A stretch of DNA of 64,000 nt from Eubacterium barkeri (lineage in GTDB: Bacteria > Bacillota > Clostridia > Eubacteriales > Eubacteriaceae), in contig NZ_FNOU01000008.1 of the NCBI RefSeq assembly GCF_900107125.1, positions 59,709-123,708 on the forward strand, read 5' to 3'. Numbering within the stretch: the first letter of the stretch is position 1; the number at the start of each line of letters is the position of its first letter. A program made the position numbers and the translations under genes. The notes under the pieces are model-generated. The model searched no databases. It was given only the letters and a program-made list of their open reading frames with translations, and was not told the DNA's origin. Shown here in pieces: positions 26,643 to 34,839 of this stretch.

Positions 26643-28103
26643 CTAGAACTGATACTTCTTGGGGAGATGCTTATTCAGGAGATCCCTTTGGGTCTTCGTC
26701 ATATCCGGGAGCTGATAGTTTTCGATGCGTTCCTTAAAGACCTTGTAGGCGCGTTCTTCAATGGGAGGGGTTGCGGCGATGCCTTCGGGAGTGGAAGTGC
26801 CGCGGTTGAACACCGGGGTCGTCAGATAGGTTTCCTGGCGATAATCCTTGGGTGTCCGGCCCGTTAAATAGACACCACGGGGGCCCACCTTTTTAATCAG
26901 GTCGAAATTGGCCTTCTTTTCAGAAACCATTACACCCTGGCGCAGCCGTTTCATGTATCGCAGCATTTCTTCATCCATCATGAATTTAGGGAAGCTCAGC
27001 AGGTTGAAGTTGGACAAATCACCAGAGGCATGGGGCAGGATACAGCCGTTGGTTAAGGCAATGGCAAGGGCACCCAGGGTACTTTCCACACCAGCCTGGT
27101 AGTCGAAGGTATTACCATCGGCCAGGGAGCCACTACAGCGGACTGGAATTCGGTAATAATCCCCCAGAGCCAGATGTCCCAGCATAATCAGCAGGAATTC
27201 CGGTGCCCCGGTCATCAGGCGGACCTCTCGGAGGTCAGCGATGGATGAGAAGGGACTGAGAATCACGGGCAGGCCTGGGTTCTTTAACTGGATGAGCACC
27301 GCCACGGCCAGCATATTGGCAAAATCCGAGACGATGGAGCCCATGAGAGACGGCGGCGCCGTCATAGCCGTCATAGAGCAAGTGGTAATGGTAATGGGCT
27401 GATTTTCTTCGGCGAAGGCCATGTAATGCTGGACGGCATCCCAGCCAACGGTCAGCGGCGGCAGGACGCACATACCGGAGTAGCACACATAATCGTCGAA
27501 ATTATCCATGTACTGTTTAATGAGCTGGATACAGGCCCGGGCCCCTTCCTTAGCGGTACCGCATTTGTAATTGTGGGGGGTAATGCCCAGGATGTTGTAC
27601 ATCGGTTTGGTGGAATACTTGGCCATCATGGCCATCTGGGCCAGGGCAGATTCTGTGGGGCAATCTTCAAAGCCGGGAATATCTGCAGCCACCTGGCTGG
27701 AAATACCATACACATCGCTGCTGTTAATAATTTTGTAAAAATCCACTAAATCATCGGAATTTACCGGGCGGTAGGTGTGGTCCCAATCCTCCAGCTTCGG
27801 ACAGCCATTGGTAGGGGCAATCACCAGATCCTTGCCAATGCCGATTTCCAGCTTACTGGAGGGCCCGACAATTTCAAAGGATTCTGGAATGGTGGACAGG
27901 GCTTTGTTGATGAGGGCTTCATCTAAAAATACGAGATCCCCATCAATTTTTGCACCATGTTCACGGAAGATTTCTAAAGCTTCTTCATCTTCAAATTTGA
28001 CACCAACTTCACCACAAACCCGCAGGACGTTTTCGTGCATCAATTCGATATCTTCCTTAGAAAAGAACGTTGAAAATAAATTCCCCTTTAACGTATTACT
28101 CAT
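26643..28103 (-). CDS. MttB-family methyltransferase without pyrrolysine
   Basis: 486 residues, full length for the MttB family, with no in-frame TAG, so it belongs to the non-pyrrolysine branch that demethylates betaines (as MtgB acts on glycine betaine). The C-terminal motif is of the GRTPK type (YLTGRTPKDYRQE, ~435), shared with the proteins at 40248 and 54887 but not with the one at 38782. The substrate cannot be named; quaternary amines such as glycine betaine, proline betaine or carnitine are candidates, given the complete aromatic box of the linked BCCT carrier. Transcription starts at a sigma-54 promoter 53 bp upstream, probably controlled by the divergent activator at 28349. Confidence 0.9.
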   Translation of the reverse strand: MSNTLKGNLFSTFFSKEDIELMHENVLRVCGEVGVKFEDEEALEIFREHGAKIDGDLVFLDEALINKALSTIPESFEIVGPSSKLEIGIGKDLVIAPTNGCPKLEDWDHTYRPVNSDDLVDFYKIINSSDVYGISSQVAADIPGFEDCPTESALAQMAMMAKYSTKPMYNILGITPHNYKCGTAKEGARACIQLIKQYMDNFDDYVCYSGMCVLPPLTVGWDAVQHYMAFAEENQPITITTCSMTAMTAPPSLMGSIVSDFANMLAVAVLIQLKNPGLPVILSPFSSIADLREVRLMTGAPEFLLIMLGHLALGDYYRIPVRCSGSLADGNTFDYQAGVESTLGALAIALTNGCILPHASGDLSNFNLLSFPKFMMDEEMLRYMKRLRQGVMVSEKKANFDLIKKVGPRGVYLTGRTPKDYRQETYLTTPVFNRGTSTPEGIAATPPIEERAYKVFKERIENYQLPDMTKTQRDLLNKHLPKKYQF

Positions 28104-28155
28104 CCTCTTACTCTCCTTTTAAAATAGTATAGCTAGCTTTTGTATGAATATAAAA

Positions 28156-28171
28156 GCAATAACCGTGCCAA
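28156..28171 (-). promoter_or_regulatory. Sigma-54 promoter of the MttB-MFS-BCCT group
   Basis: On the minus strand TTGGCAC-GGTTA-TTGC matches the -24/-12 consensus, with GG and GC 10 bp apart. A weak inverted repeat CAGG-N5-CCTG (28213-28225) lies upstream and might be the activator site. Gene start at 28103. Confidence 0.85.
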
Positions 28172-28348
28172 GATGATGAGAATCTTAAAAGCCTGGATTT
28201 ATGCCATTTTAGCAGGAAAAACCTGGGATTTTGGTTATCAAAGTTGAGAATATGAACCTTACTCAATCAAGGGTGAGAAATTATCATAGTCGAAAGGGTG
28301 TGATTGCGCTATAATAATGGTAAACCATTAACAAAAGGGGGGAGGGCT

Positions 28349-29752
28349 ATGGAAAATCGAAAAATAATGAATAAGGCGTATTTGCACTACCTGGAATCCT
28401 TACCCAAGGAGGTCTATATGCAGATTCTCCAAAACTCTTATGTGGAAATCACAGCGACGGACCCCGAGGGCAATGTAATTTACGCTAATCCAGCCAGTGT
28501 ACAATACCATAATATGCTGCCCGAGGAAATGACGAAATTTAATTTTGCCACGTCCTTTAACGGCCTATGGACACCGCCGTCCATCGACTATGCCAAGCAG
28601 GTCAAACGTACGGTTTTTGTTCGCCAGCGATATTTACTGACCAATGAGGTGCATGTGACCATCACCACACCCATTTATGATCAGCACAAGCAGCTTGAGA
28701 TGATCCTCTTCACCTCCTTCAAGGAAAAGCCCATTACGGCCTTTGATCTGGATTGTATGCAGAAGGAATCGGATGTTCCCAAAAGCCTCCATGAGAAAAA
28801 CAAGGTGCATAACCATATCATCGGACGAAGCTACGTGATTTATGCAACTTTGGAAAAATTGAAACGGGGAGCACGGTCGGACATCCCGGTGCTGCTTTTG
28901 GGAGAAAGTGGTGTGGGCAAGACTCTTTTTGCCAAGTATGTCCATGACTGCAGTCCCCGGAGCGATAAGCCCTTTATCTCGGTGAACTGTGCCTCCATTC
29001 CGGATAATCTCATCGAGAGTGAGCTCTTCGGATACGTGCCCTATGCCTTCACCGGAGCCAGTCCCAAGGGCAAGAAGGGATTATTCGAGCTGGCTGACGG
29101 CGGTACCCTGTTTCTGGATGAAATTGGGGAGCTTCAGATGAATATCCAGGTGAAGCTCCTGGAATTTCTGGAAAGCCATCAGTTCATCTGCGTGGGGGGA
29201 TTGGAGCCCACCACCGTGGATACCCGGATCATCACGGCCACGAACAAGGATTTAGAGGAGCGGGTGAAGGAGGGCTCCTTCCGGGAGGATTTGTACTGGC
29301 GGATCAACGGCATTGCCCAGACCATTCCGCCACTGCGGGAACGACGCAACGATATTTTTCCCATTGCCAATTTCTTTTTGGATAAGTACAATGCGAAGTA
29401 TAAGAAGGATAAAGTGTTTTCCAATGAGGTGGTGGAGGCCTTTAATTATTACGACTGGCCAGGGAACGTCCGGGAGCTGCGTAACGCCGTGGAGTATATG
29501 GCGGTCCTCAGTATCGGCAATATCATTGATGATCATAAGTTGCCGGAGCAGATTCTGCGTTTCATTAATAATGGAGAGCATTTAAAGCACCAGACGATTT
29601 TTGAGGATATGGTGGAGAGCTATAAAAAGGATACAGTGGAGAAATACCATGGCCTCTATCCCGAGGTTCCAGAATTTTCCGAGGCCCTGGGGGTCAGTCA
29701 AGCCACGGCCTATCGGCTCATAAAAAAATACATCAAGCCAGGGGAGACGTGA
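28349..29752 (+). CDS. Sigma-54-dependent transcriptional activator with a PAS domain
   Basis: 467 residues from ATG 28349, chosen for the GGGGGGAGG before it; the longer frame would begin near a TATAAT at 28310. Residues ~30-125 form a PAS-like sensor (ITATDPEGNVIYANPAS). The AAA+ domain has Walker A GESGVGKT (185-192) and Walker B TLFLDEIG (253-260). The sigma-54 contact loop reads YAFTGA (232-237) instead of GAFTGA. A Fis-type helix-turn-helix is at the C-terminus (ALGVSQATAYRLIKKYI). It is divergent from the sigma-54 promoter at 28156-28171 and likely senses the substrate of that MttB group. Confidence 0.9.
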   Translation: MENRKIMNKAYLHYLESLPKEVYMQILQNSYVEITATDPEGNVIYANPASVQYHNMLPEEMTKFNFATSFNGLWTPPSIDYAKQVKRTVFVRQRYLLTNEVHVTITTPIYDQHKQLEMILFTSFKEKPITAFDLDCMQKESDVPKSLHEKNKVHNHIIGRSYVIYATLEKLKRGARSDIPVLLLGESGVGKTLFAKYVHDCSPRSDKPFISVNCASIPDNLIESELFGYVPYAFTGASPKGKKGLFELADGGTLFLDEIGELQMNIQVKLLEFLESHQFICVGGLEPTTVDTRIITATNKDLEERVKEGSFREDLYWRINGIAQTIPPLRERRNDIFPIANFFLDKYNAKYKKDKVFSNEVVEAFNYYDWPGNVRELRNAVEYMAVLSIGNIIDDHKLPEQILRFINNGEHLKHQTIFEDMVESYKKDTVEKYHGLYPEVPEFSEALGVSQATAYRLIKKYIKPGET

Positions 29753-30086
29753 TGTAGGGGGGAGAAAGTTTGTGGCGATGGGACGGCTGTGTTTGCTGGT
29801 GGCGCGGGAGGGGCAGTCGTTTAGAAGATTCGCTCCAGACCCCAGGCGCTGACGAATGGAGCGTTACCACTCACTCGGCAAGGCGCAAACCCTTCGGGTT
29901 TGATCTGATTGTTGGCAGGTTTATTGTCTTAATTTGCAGTTTGCTTCGAGCGCCAGCCCGCAGGGGCTCATTCCGCTCACGTATCTAAACGGCTGCCCCT
30001 CCCTCTATTTGCGAATTGGACCGTCTCAGTTTTATGAGATGAACGGGAAACAAGAGGTTGCTACGGCGGTATCCATAAACTAAAAG
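29753..30086. other. Convergent intergenic region with repeat element copy B
   Basis: The 334-bp gap between the sigma-54 activator and the RamA-like gene is filled mainly by the structured repeat (29809-30000). No classical terminator is visible and no gene is supported. Confidence 0.7.
29809..30000. repeat. Structured intergenic repeat element, copy B
   Basis: Closed by a 17-bp terminal stem (29809-29825 with 29984-30000) that pairs throughout, with one G-T wobble. Inside are CAAACCC-TTC-GGGTTTG (29886-29902) and GAGCG (29948-29952) with CGCTC (29974-29978) around AGCCC/GGGCT. It shares the core CCCCAGGCGCTGACGAATG with copy A, but the stems have different, still-complementary sequences. 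Confidence 0.82.
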
Positions 30087-31880
30087 CTATCGCCCACCGC
30101 TCAGATCTTCAAATTGCGTGTTCATCATATAGGTGTTGACAAAATCCGGGTCTGAGGCTAGCTCCACGTGGGTGGTGATGGTGGGGAGAGCGGTGCAGCG
30201 GGCCACCTCTTCCTTATTCAAGAGGAAGCGTTTGACGCCCATGCCGGCACCGTTGCCAATGGAGCGGACGGGAACGCCGGGGAAGGTGGGAAGCAGACCC
30301 ATGGCCTGGGCATTCTGAATGTCGATATAATTGCCGAAGGCTCCGGCGATGACAATTTCAGAAAGGTCCTCTCCCTGAATGCCATAACGGCTCAGAAGCA
30401 GCTCACAGCCGGTGTGGATGGCACCCTTGGCCAGTTGGATGGCACGGATATCCTTTTGGGTGATGATAATGGGGAGCATCCCGTCATTTTCCTCGGCGGT
30501 TAACAGGGTGAACTGTCGTTGGCCATCCTCACAGAGGGTAATCCGGTGGGCCAGGGGATGTCCATCAAGCTTTGCACCCTTGTAAAAATTTCCCATGGGC
30601 GCTACGATTCCGGCCACCAGCAGTTGGGTAATGGCATCGATAATACCAGAGCCGCAGAAGCCCTTGGCCGGACCATCCCCGATAACCTTGCAGATAAAGC
30701 GGCCGTCCTGGTATTTGACGGCTTCAATGGCCCCGGTGGTTCCCCGCATGCCCATGGTGAGTCCGGCCCCCTCCAGGGCTGGGCCGCAGGCCGTGGAGGC
30801 CACCAGATAACGGCTGCCGTCCCCCACCGCGATTTCCCCATTGGTGCCCAGATCAATCATTAGGCGGGTAGCACCATCGGTAGGCAGTCCCAGGAGCACC
30901 GCCGTGGTATCTGCTCCGACAAAGCCCCCCAGGAGCGGCAGCACCCGGTGGACGCAGCCATCAGCCACCGGCAGTCCCAGCGCGTTGTCCCGGAGGTCGA
31001 TGCCGTTCTGGATGGTGTTAATGAAGGGCACCCGGCCCAGTCGGGCGGGGTCCAGCTTTAGAAGCAGATTGACCATGGTGCTGTTGCCACAATAGGTCGC
31101 AGTATAAATCATGGAGAAGGGGATTCCCGCCTTGTCGCACAGAGTGTGGATAATATCCGAAAGGGTTTGGCGGATGGCGTCGTGGATTTTGCTCAAATGG
31201 CCGCTATCCACACCCGCGTACTCAATACGGCTGATCACATCGGCCCCAAAGCTAATCTGGCCATTGAGGGCCGAGGCCTGGGCCAGGGGCAGCCCCGTAT
31301 TCATGTCGAAAAGGAATCCGACGACGGAGGTGGTTCCGATATCGAAGGCCAGACCATAAATGCGGGAAGGGGTATCCCCGGCAAAGAGATCAAGGACCTC
31401 ATCCCCCAGGGTGACGACATTCAGACGGAGTTTACCGGTTTTATCGCCATCCCGTAAAAGCTGATTGAACCGCTGCATTAGGGGCCAGGATAAGGGCTTA
31501 AGGGAACGGTCCAGTTCCTGGGAAAGGACACTAAAGTCAAAGCCTCCAAGATCGGGCTGGAGGGCCTTTAGGCTAATGCTGTGAACCGCCACCGATGGAT
31601 TGAAAGGGATGCTCTGGAGGGCGGCGGCATCTTCCAGGATTTTATCCTTCTGGGTGCTGGGCTCCAGCAGGATCGTCATATTGTCAGATATCGGATATCT
31701 GCAGGCCATCACCAGGGATGTGGTTCCATCTTCGACGACGGCGATCTCGCATTTCTTGCAGGTTCCGTTCCCACCACAAACGAGGTTGAGGGGATGGCCG
31801 ACGCGCTGACAAGCCTGGGCAACGGTCATCCCCGCCTCCATAATGGATGAGAGGGATAGATACGGAAAGTGAATTTTCAT
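30087..31880 (-). CDS. RamA-like ATP-dependent reductive activator of corrinoid proteins (ASKHA/DUF4445 family)
   Basis: 597 residues. The N-terminal [2Fe-2S] ferredoxin domain has its cysteines at C35, C41, C44 and C60 (CGGNGTCKKC plus C60). A linker leads to the large C-terminal ASKHA-type ATPase region with YGLAFDIGTTSVVGFL (~191) and LMIDLGTNGEIAVG (~345). In acetogens such proteins use ATP to push an electron onto oxidised Co(II) corrinoid, returning it to Co(I). One copy in the window could serve all corrinoid proteins here. It has its own SigA promoter, so it is probably made independently of the sigma-54 units. Confidence 0.92.
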   Translation of the reverse strand: MKIHFPYLSLSSIMEAGMTVAQACQRVGHPLNLVCGGNGTCKKCEIAVVEDGTTSLVMACRYPISDNMTILLEPSTQKDKILEDAAALQSIPFNPSVAVHSISLKALQPDLGGFDFSVLSQELDRSLKPLSWPLMQRFNQLLRDGDKTGKLRLNVVTLGDEVLDLFAGDTPSRIYGLAFDIGTTSVVGFLFDMNTGLPLAQASALNGQISFGADVISRIEYAGVDSGHLSKIHDAIRQTLSDIIHTLCDKAGIPFSMIYTATYCGNSTMVNLLLKLDPARLGRVPFINTIQNGIDLRDNALGLPVADGCVHRVLPLLGGFVGADTTAVLLGLPTDGATRLMIDLGTNGEIAVGDGSRYLVASTACGPALEGAGLTMGMRGTTGAIEAVKYQDGRFICKVIGDGPAKGFCGSGIIDAITQLLVAGIVAPMGNFYKGAKLDGHPLAHRITLCEDGQRQFTLLTAEENDGMLPIIITQKDIRAIQLAKGAIHTGCELLLSRYGIQGEDLSEIVIAGAFGNYIDIQNAQAMGLLPTFPGVPVRSIGNGAGMGVKRFLLNKEEVARCTALPTITTHVELASDPDFVNTYMMNTQFEDLSGGR

Positions 31881-31905
31881 AATAGCCTCCTTGCTTCATA
31901 GCTCC

Positions 31906-31934
31906 ATTATAGGGCACAATAAATGGGAGGACAA
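31906..31934 (-). promoter_or_regulatory. SigA promoter of the RamA-like activator
   Basis: On the minus strand TTGTCC (31934-31929), 17-bp spacer, TATAAT (31911-31906), 26 bp before the start codon. Confidence 0.7.
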
Positions 31935-32049
31935 GTATTAACGTAAAGAAGCAAAAGCCCATAAAATCGGGAAAGAAAACGTGGACAAACCATTCCAGTG
32001 AAAAATTCCAGTAAAAAGCATAGTCTTAGAGCTATCGGAGAGGATGATA

Positions 32050-32703
32050 ATGAAAAAGAGTATTGTGATTGCATGTCAGACCCTACAGGACGAAATCGAA
32101 ATGATTTGCAGGGATCAGGGAATTACCCCGGAAATAAAATGGATGGATAACACCCTCCATGCTTTCCCTGAGAAGCTCAAAGCGGCCCTTCAGAAAACCA
32201 TCGACACCCTAAGGGATGTGGATGAAATCCGCCTGGCCTACGGCAATTGTGGCAATGGCCTGGCCGGGTTGACAGGGAACCAGGCCACCCTGGTGATTCC
32301 CTCCTTTGCCGACTGCATTGCCATGCTTTTGTGGAAGCGGGAGGATATGAGCACCCTTCGGACCAATACCTATTTTTTAACCCAGGGATGGCTGGAGAGT
32401 GAAAAGGGCCTGGAGTGGGAGATGGCGTACAATAAAAAACGCTACGGCGAAAAACGGGCGAAGCAAATTAATCAGATCTTGTATGAAAACTATTCCGATC
32501 TCATGCTCATCCGCACCGGCGCCTACGATCCTGAATCCATCCGCAGCCGCATTAACCTCCTGGCCCAGGAGATGGAGGTGGAGGTAGTGGAGTCCGACGG
32601 AGACCTGACTCCCTTGGAAAATCTGCTCCTGGGACGGGAGGATAATTCTTTTATTACAGTGAAGCCCGGGGAGTTTTCACCGGAATACCCCATTGGGGAA
32701 TGA
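32050..32703 (+). CDS. DUF1638 protein, copy 1
   Basis: About 217 residues. It matches the other DUF1638 protein at 36577 along its length: IVIACQTLQDEIE against VIIGCSVLRREIE at the start, AYGNCGNGLAG against LYGHCGRALNG near 65, and TYFLTQGWL against SYFVSQGWL near 110. Conserved Cys and His residues in these motifs hint at metal or cofactor binding. The family has no known function but is often found beside corrinoid-dependent methylamine methyltransferase genes. ATG 32050 has better RBS spacing than ATG 32044. A strong terminator follows at once. Confidence 0.85.
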   Translation: MKKSIVIACQTLQDEIEMICRDQGITPEIKWMDNTLHAFPEKLKAALQKTIDTLRDVDEIRLAYGNCGNGLAGLTGNQATLVIPSFADCIAMLLWKREDMSTLRTNTYFLTQGWLESEKGLEWEMAYNKKRYGEKRAKQINQILYENYSDLMLIRTGAYDPESIRSRINLLAQEMEVEVVESDGDLTPLENLLLGREDNSFITVKPGEFSPEYPIGE

Positions 32704-32731
32704 CATATTGAAAGATATGTCGTTTTTTTTT
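32702..32731 (+). terminator. Rho-independent terminator after DUF1638 copy 1
   Basis: GACATAT (32702-32708) pairs with ATATGTC (32715-32721), followed by nine T residues. Confidence 0.88.
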
Positions 32732-32783
32732 GCCCTGGAGGAAGTAATGATTTGTGATTGGATTTTTGTCAAAGGAAGAAAAG

Positions 32784-32799
32784 TTGGCATGAAAAATGC
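32784..32799 (+). promoter_or_regulatory. Sigma-54 promoter of the corrinoid-accessory operon
   Basis: TTGGCAT-GAAAA-ATGC has GG and GC 10 bp apart, as needed for -24/-12 promoters. A possible GTG start at 32796 lies inside this promoter and is therefore rejected. Confidence 0.8.
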
Positions 32800-32828
32800 G
32801 TTATATTTTATTCAAAAGAGGTGAGATG

Positions 32829-33482
32829 ATGATCAAATTTATTAAAACTGATTTTTCCTTCAATGAAGAAAAAATCTTTCGGCAGCTCCATTTAAAGGAA
32901 AACCGAAGTGTAACGAAGCACACCCGAATGGTGCTGCCCATGCTGACCCAACTGCTAAAGGAAAACATGGAGCTGACCACCTGCTACAGCTTACAGGACA
33001 ATCACTTCCGGGAACGGCTTCCTGGGGTGGGATGCTGCCGTCAGGTGGCCCTCTGCTATTGCTCCTGCACCCAAAGGATTAAGGCAGTGATTGACACCAT
33101 GCTGGGCCAGGGTGAAATATTGGATGGATTTTTGCTCAACCACATGGCCAATGCGGTATTTTTCGAAGCTTCTAATCAAATGAATGCAAAGCTTGAGCAT
33201 ATTCTTTCGGCAAGAGGGCTTCACCTGACAAGGCGTTATGCCGCCGGTGAGGGAGAGGTACCCCTGTCCGCCCAGGCGATCATCCTGGATGCTCTTAAGA
33301 CGGAGACTGAGTTGGAAGTGAACTTAATCTCGAATTATATGCTGGAGCCGGAGCGCTCCATGCTCTACTACTTTGGGGCCGATGCTGGCATTACCGGACA
33401 CCCCACCCAGCACCATTGCCCGTCCTGCGATTCGACGGACTGTCCCTTTCGGGATGTGGAGGGAGAAGTGGAAGCACGCTGA
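32829..33482 (+). CDS. MetH-activation-domain-like protein with a C-terminal Cys cluster
   Basis: About 217 residues, the first gene behind a sigma-54 promoter. The region RRYAAGEGEVPLSAQ ... NLISNYMLEPERSM (~135-180) resembles the cobalamin-methionine-synthase activation domain, which binds S-adenosylmethionine and re-methylates inactive cobalamin. A conspicuous Cys-rich stretch CCRQVALCYCSC lies near residue 66, and the C-terminus has CPSC and CPFR (CxxC-x4-C), often seen in stand-alone relatives that probably carry an iron-sulfur cluster. Likely role: reductive or methyl reactivation of a corrinoid protein. ATG 32826 is an equal start choice. Confidence 0.78.
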   Translation: MIKFIKTDFSFNEEKIFRQLHLKENRSVTKHTRMVLPMLTQLLKENMELTTCYSLQDNHFRERLPGVGCCRQVALCYCSCTQRIKAVIDTMLGQGEILDGFLLNHMANAVFFEASNQMNAKLEHILSARGLHLTRRYAAGEGEVPLSAQAIILDALKTETELEVNLISNYMLEPERSMLYYFGADAGITGHPTQHHCPSCDSTDCPFRDVEGEVEAR

Positions 33483-33588
33483 ATTTTTTGCGCCCACGTT
33501 CTTTAAAGGCGTTAAAATCCTTGCTTTTAGGGTGCAAAAATAATCGAAATGCAAAATTATGAGCAATGGAAGGATTAGGAGGAAAATC

Positions 33589-34830
33589 ATGTCGAAAAAA
33601 AATCAGGAACTCATGTATATCATTTGTTTAACCGGATTCATTACCATCACCTTTGCCTTTGGTCGCTATATTTTTTCGATGATTACCCCAGACATCGTGG
33701 CGAGCCTTCATATTGATTATGAGTTTGTGGGACGAATCAATGCCTGTCATCAGGCGGCCTATCTGCTGTTCTCCCTTCTTGGGGGGATATTCTGCAGCTA
33801 TCTGAGTGTTCGATTCCTGATTTCATCCTCGGTAATCCTGTGTGGGGTGAGTGTTTTTGCCTTAGCTTTTGTGAACAACCCCTGGGTACTGTTGGTGGTG
33901 GTGACCTTCCAGGGCATCTTTGCGGCGGTTTCCTGGATTCCCATGGTTGAATTTGTAGCAGAAAACATTGAAGAGGATCATCGAGGCAAGGCCTTGGGCA
34001 TTATCTCCAGCGGGACCTCCTTTGGATTGATTTTAAATGGGCTACTCATTCCTCCAATCCTTAGCCAAGGAACCTGGCAGGGGGTATGGTTTATTTTTGG
34101 AATCATCAGTCTTGCTCTGGGAGCCATGGGTGTATTTTGGATTTACCGGATGGGTGGTAAACAGACAGAGCCGGTTGTTGAGGTAACAAAAACGGCTGAG
34201 AGCGTTGACGACGAGGAAAAGGGTTATGTCTATGGTTCCTCTGGGCATTACCTGAAATACTATATTGTGCTGGTGGCGCTGCTGGTACTCTCAGGCTTGT
34301 ACTTAATCCCATTCCAAAGCTATATCGTCCCCTTGATGCAGGAGGATTTAGGATTGAGCGAGCAGATTTCCGGACTTGCTTGGAGCATCTTCGGCTTTAT
34401 CGGTATTTTCAGCGGATTTATTGCTGGAGTTTTAGCGGATCGTTATTCAGCCAAGGCAGCGATGATCATGACCTACGGTATTTCCATCCTATCTATCGCG
34501 GCCGTGGTTTTCTTCCATACGGGTCTAGCAGCACTGCTGGCCTGTGCCATCTTTGGGTTGACCTACAACGGGATTTTCGGGCTGCACCCCACCTATGTCT
34601 CCCGGGTGTTGCCTCCGGAAAAAACGGCGAAATTCTTTGGACTACTGAACCTTTCCCTTGGGGTGGGGTCGATGATTGGAAACTATGTCGGTGGGTATAT
34701 CCAGAGCCAGACGGGGAGTTTTTCTCTGTCTTATCAACTGATGCTGGTTATGGCGGTTTTGGCAGTGTTGATTTGTGTGTTTATTAAATCAGATCGGCAG
34801 AGGGATAAACCTGGATTGATGGGCGATTAA
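33589..34830 (+). CDS. MFS transporter of the accessory operon
   Basis: 413 residues from ATG 33589 (AGGAGG 9 nt upstream; the longer frame lacks an RBS). About 12 predicted transmembrane segments, with the loop motif VLADRYSAKAAM in the second half and a charged central loop around residues 195-215. It is unlike the two MFS paralogues at 25228 and 53561. It sits between the MetH-activation-like and VWA genes, probably transcribed with them. Substrate unknown; a methylated acid, a cobalamin precursor or a reaction product are all possible. Confidence 0.82.
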   Translation: MSKKNQELMYIICLTGFITITFAFGRYIFSMITPDIVASLHIDYEFVGRINACHQAAYLLFSLLGGIFCSYLSVRFLISSSVILCGVSVFALAFVNNPWVLLVVVTFQGIFAAVSWIPMVEFVAENIEEDHRGKALGIISSGTSFGLILNGLLIPPILSQGTWQGVWFIFGIISLALGAMGVFWIYRMGGKQTEPVVEVTKTAESVDDEEKGYVYGSSGHYLKYYIVLVALLVLSGLYLIPFQSYIVPLMQEDLGLSEQISGLAWSIFGFIGIFSGFIAGVLADRYSAKAAMIMTYGISILSIAAVVFFHTGLAALLACAIFGLTYNGIFGLHPTYVSRVLPPEKTAKFFGLLNLSLGVGSMIGNYVGGYIQSQTGSFSLSYQLMLVMAVLAVLICVFIKSDRQRDKPGLMGD

Positions 34831-34839
34831 GGAGCTATC

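Noticed and set aside
32796..32828. Upstream GTG start for the MetH-activation-like gene
   Set aside because: The GTG is part of the sigma-54 -12 element, so it cannot be in the transcript.
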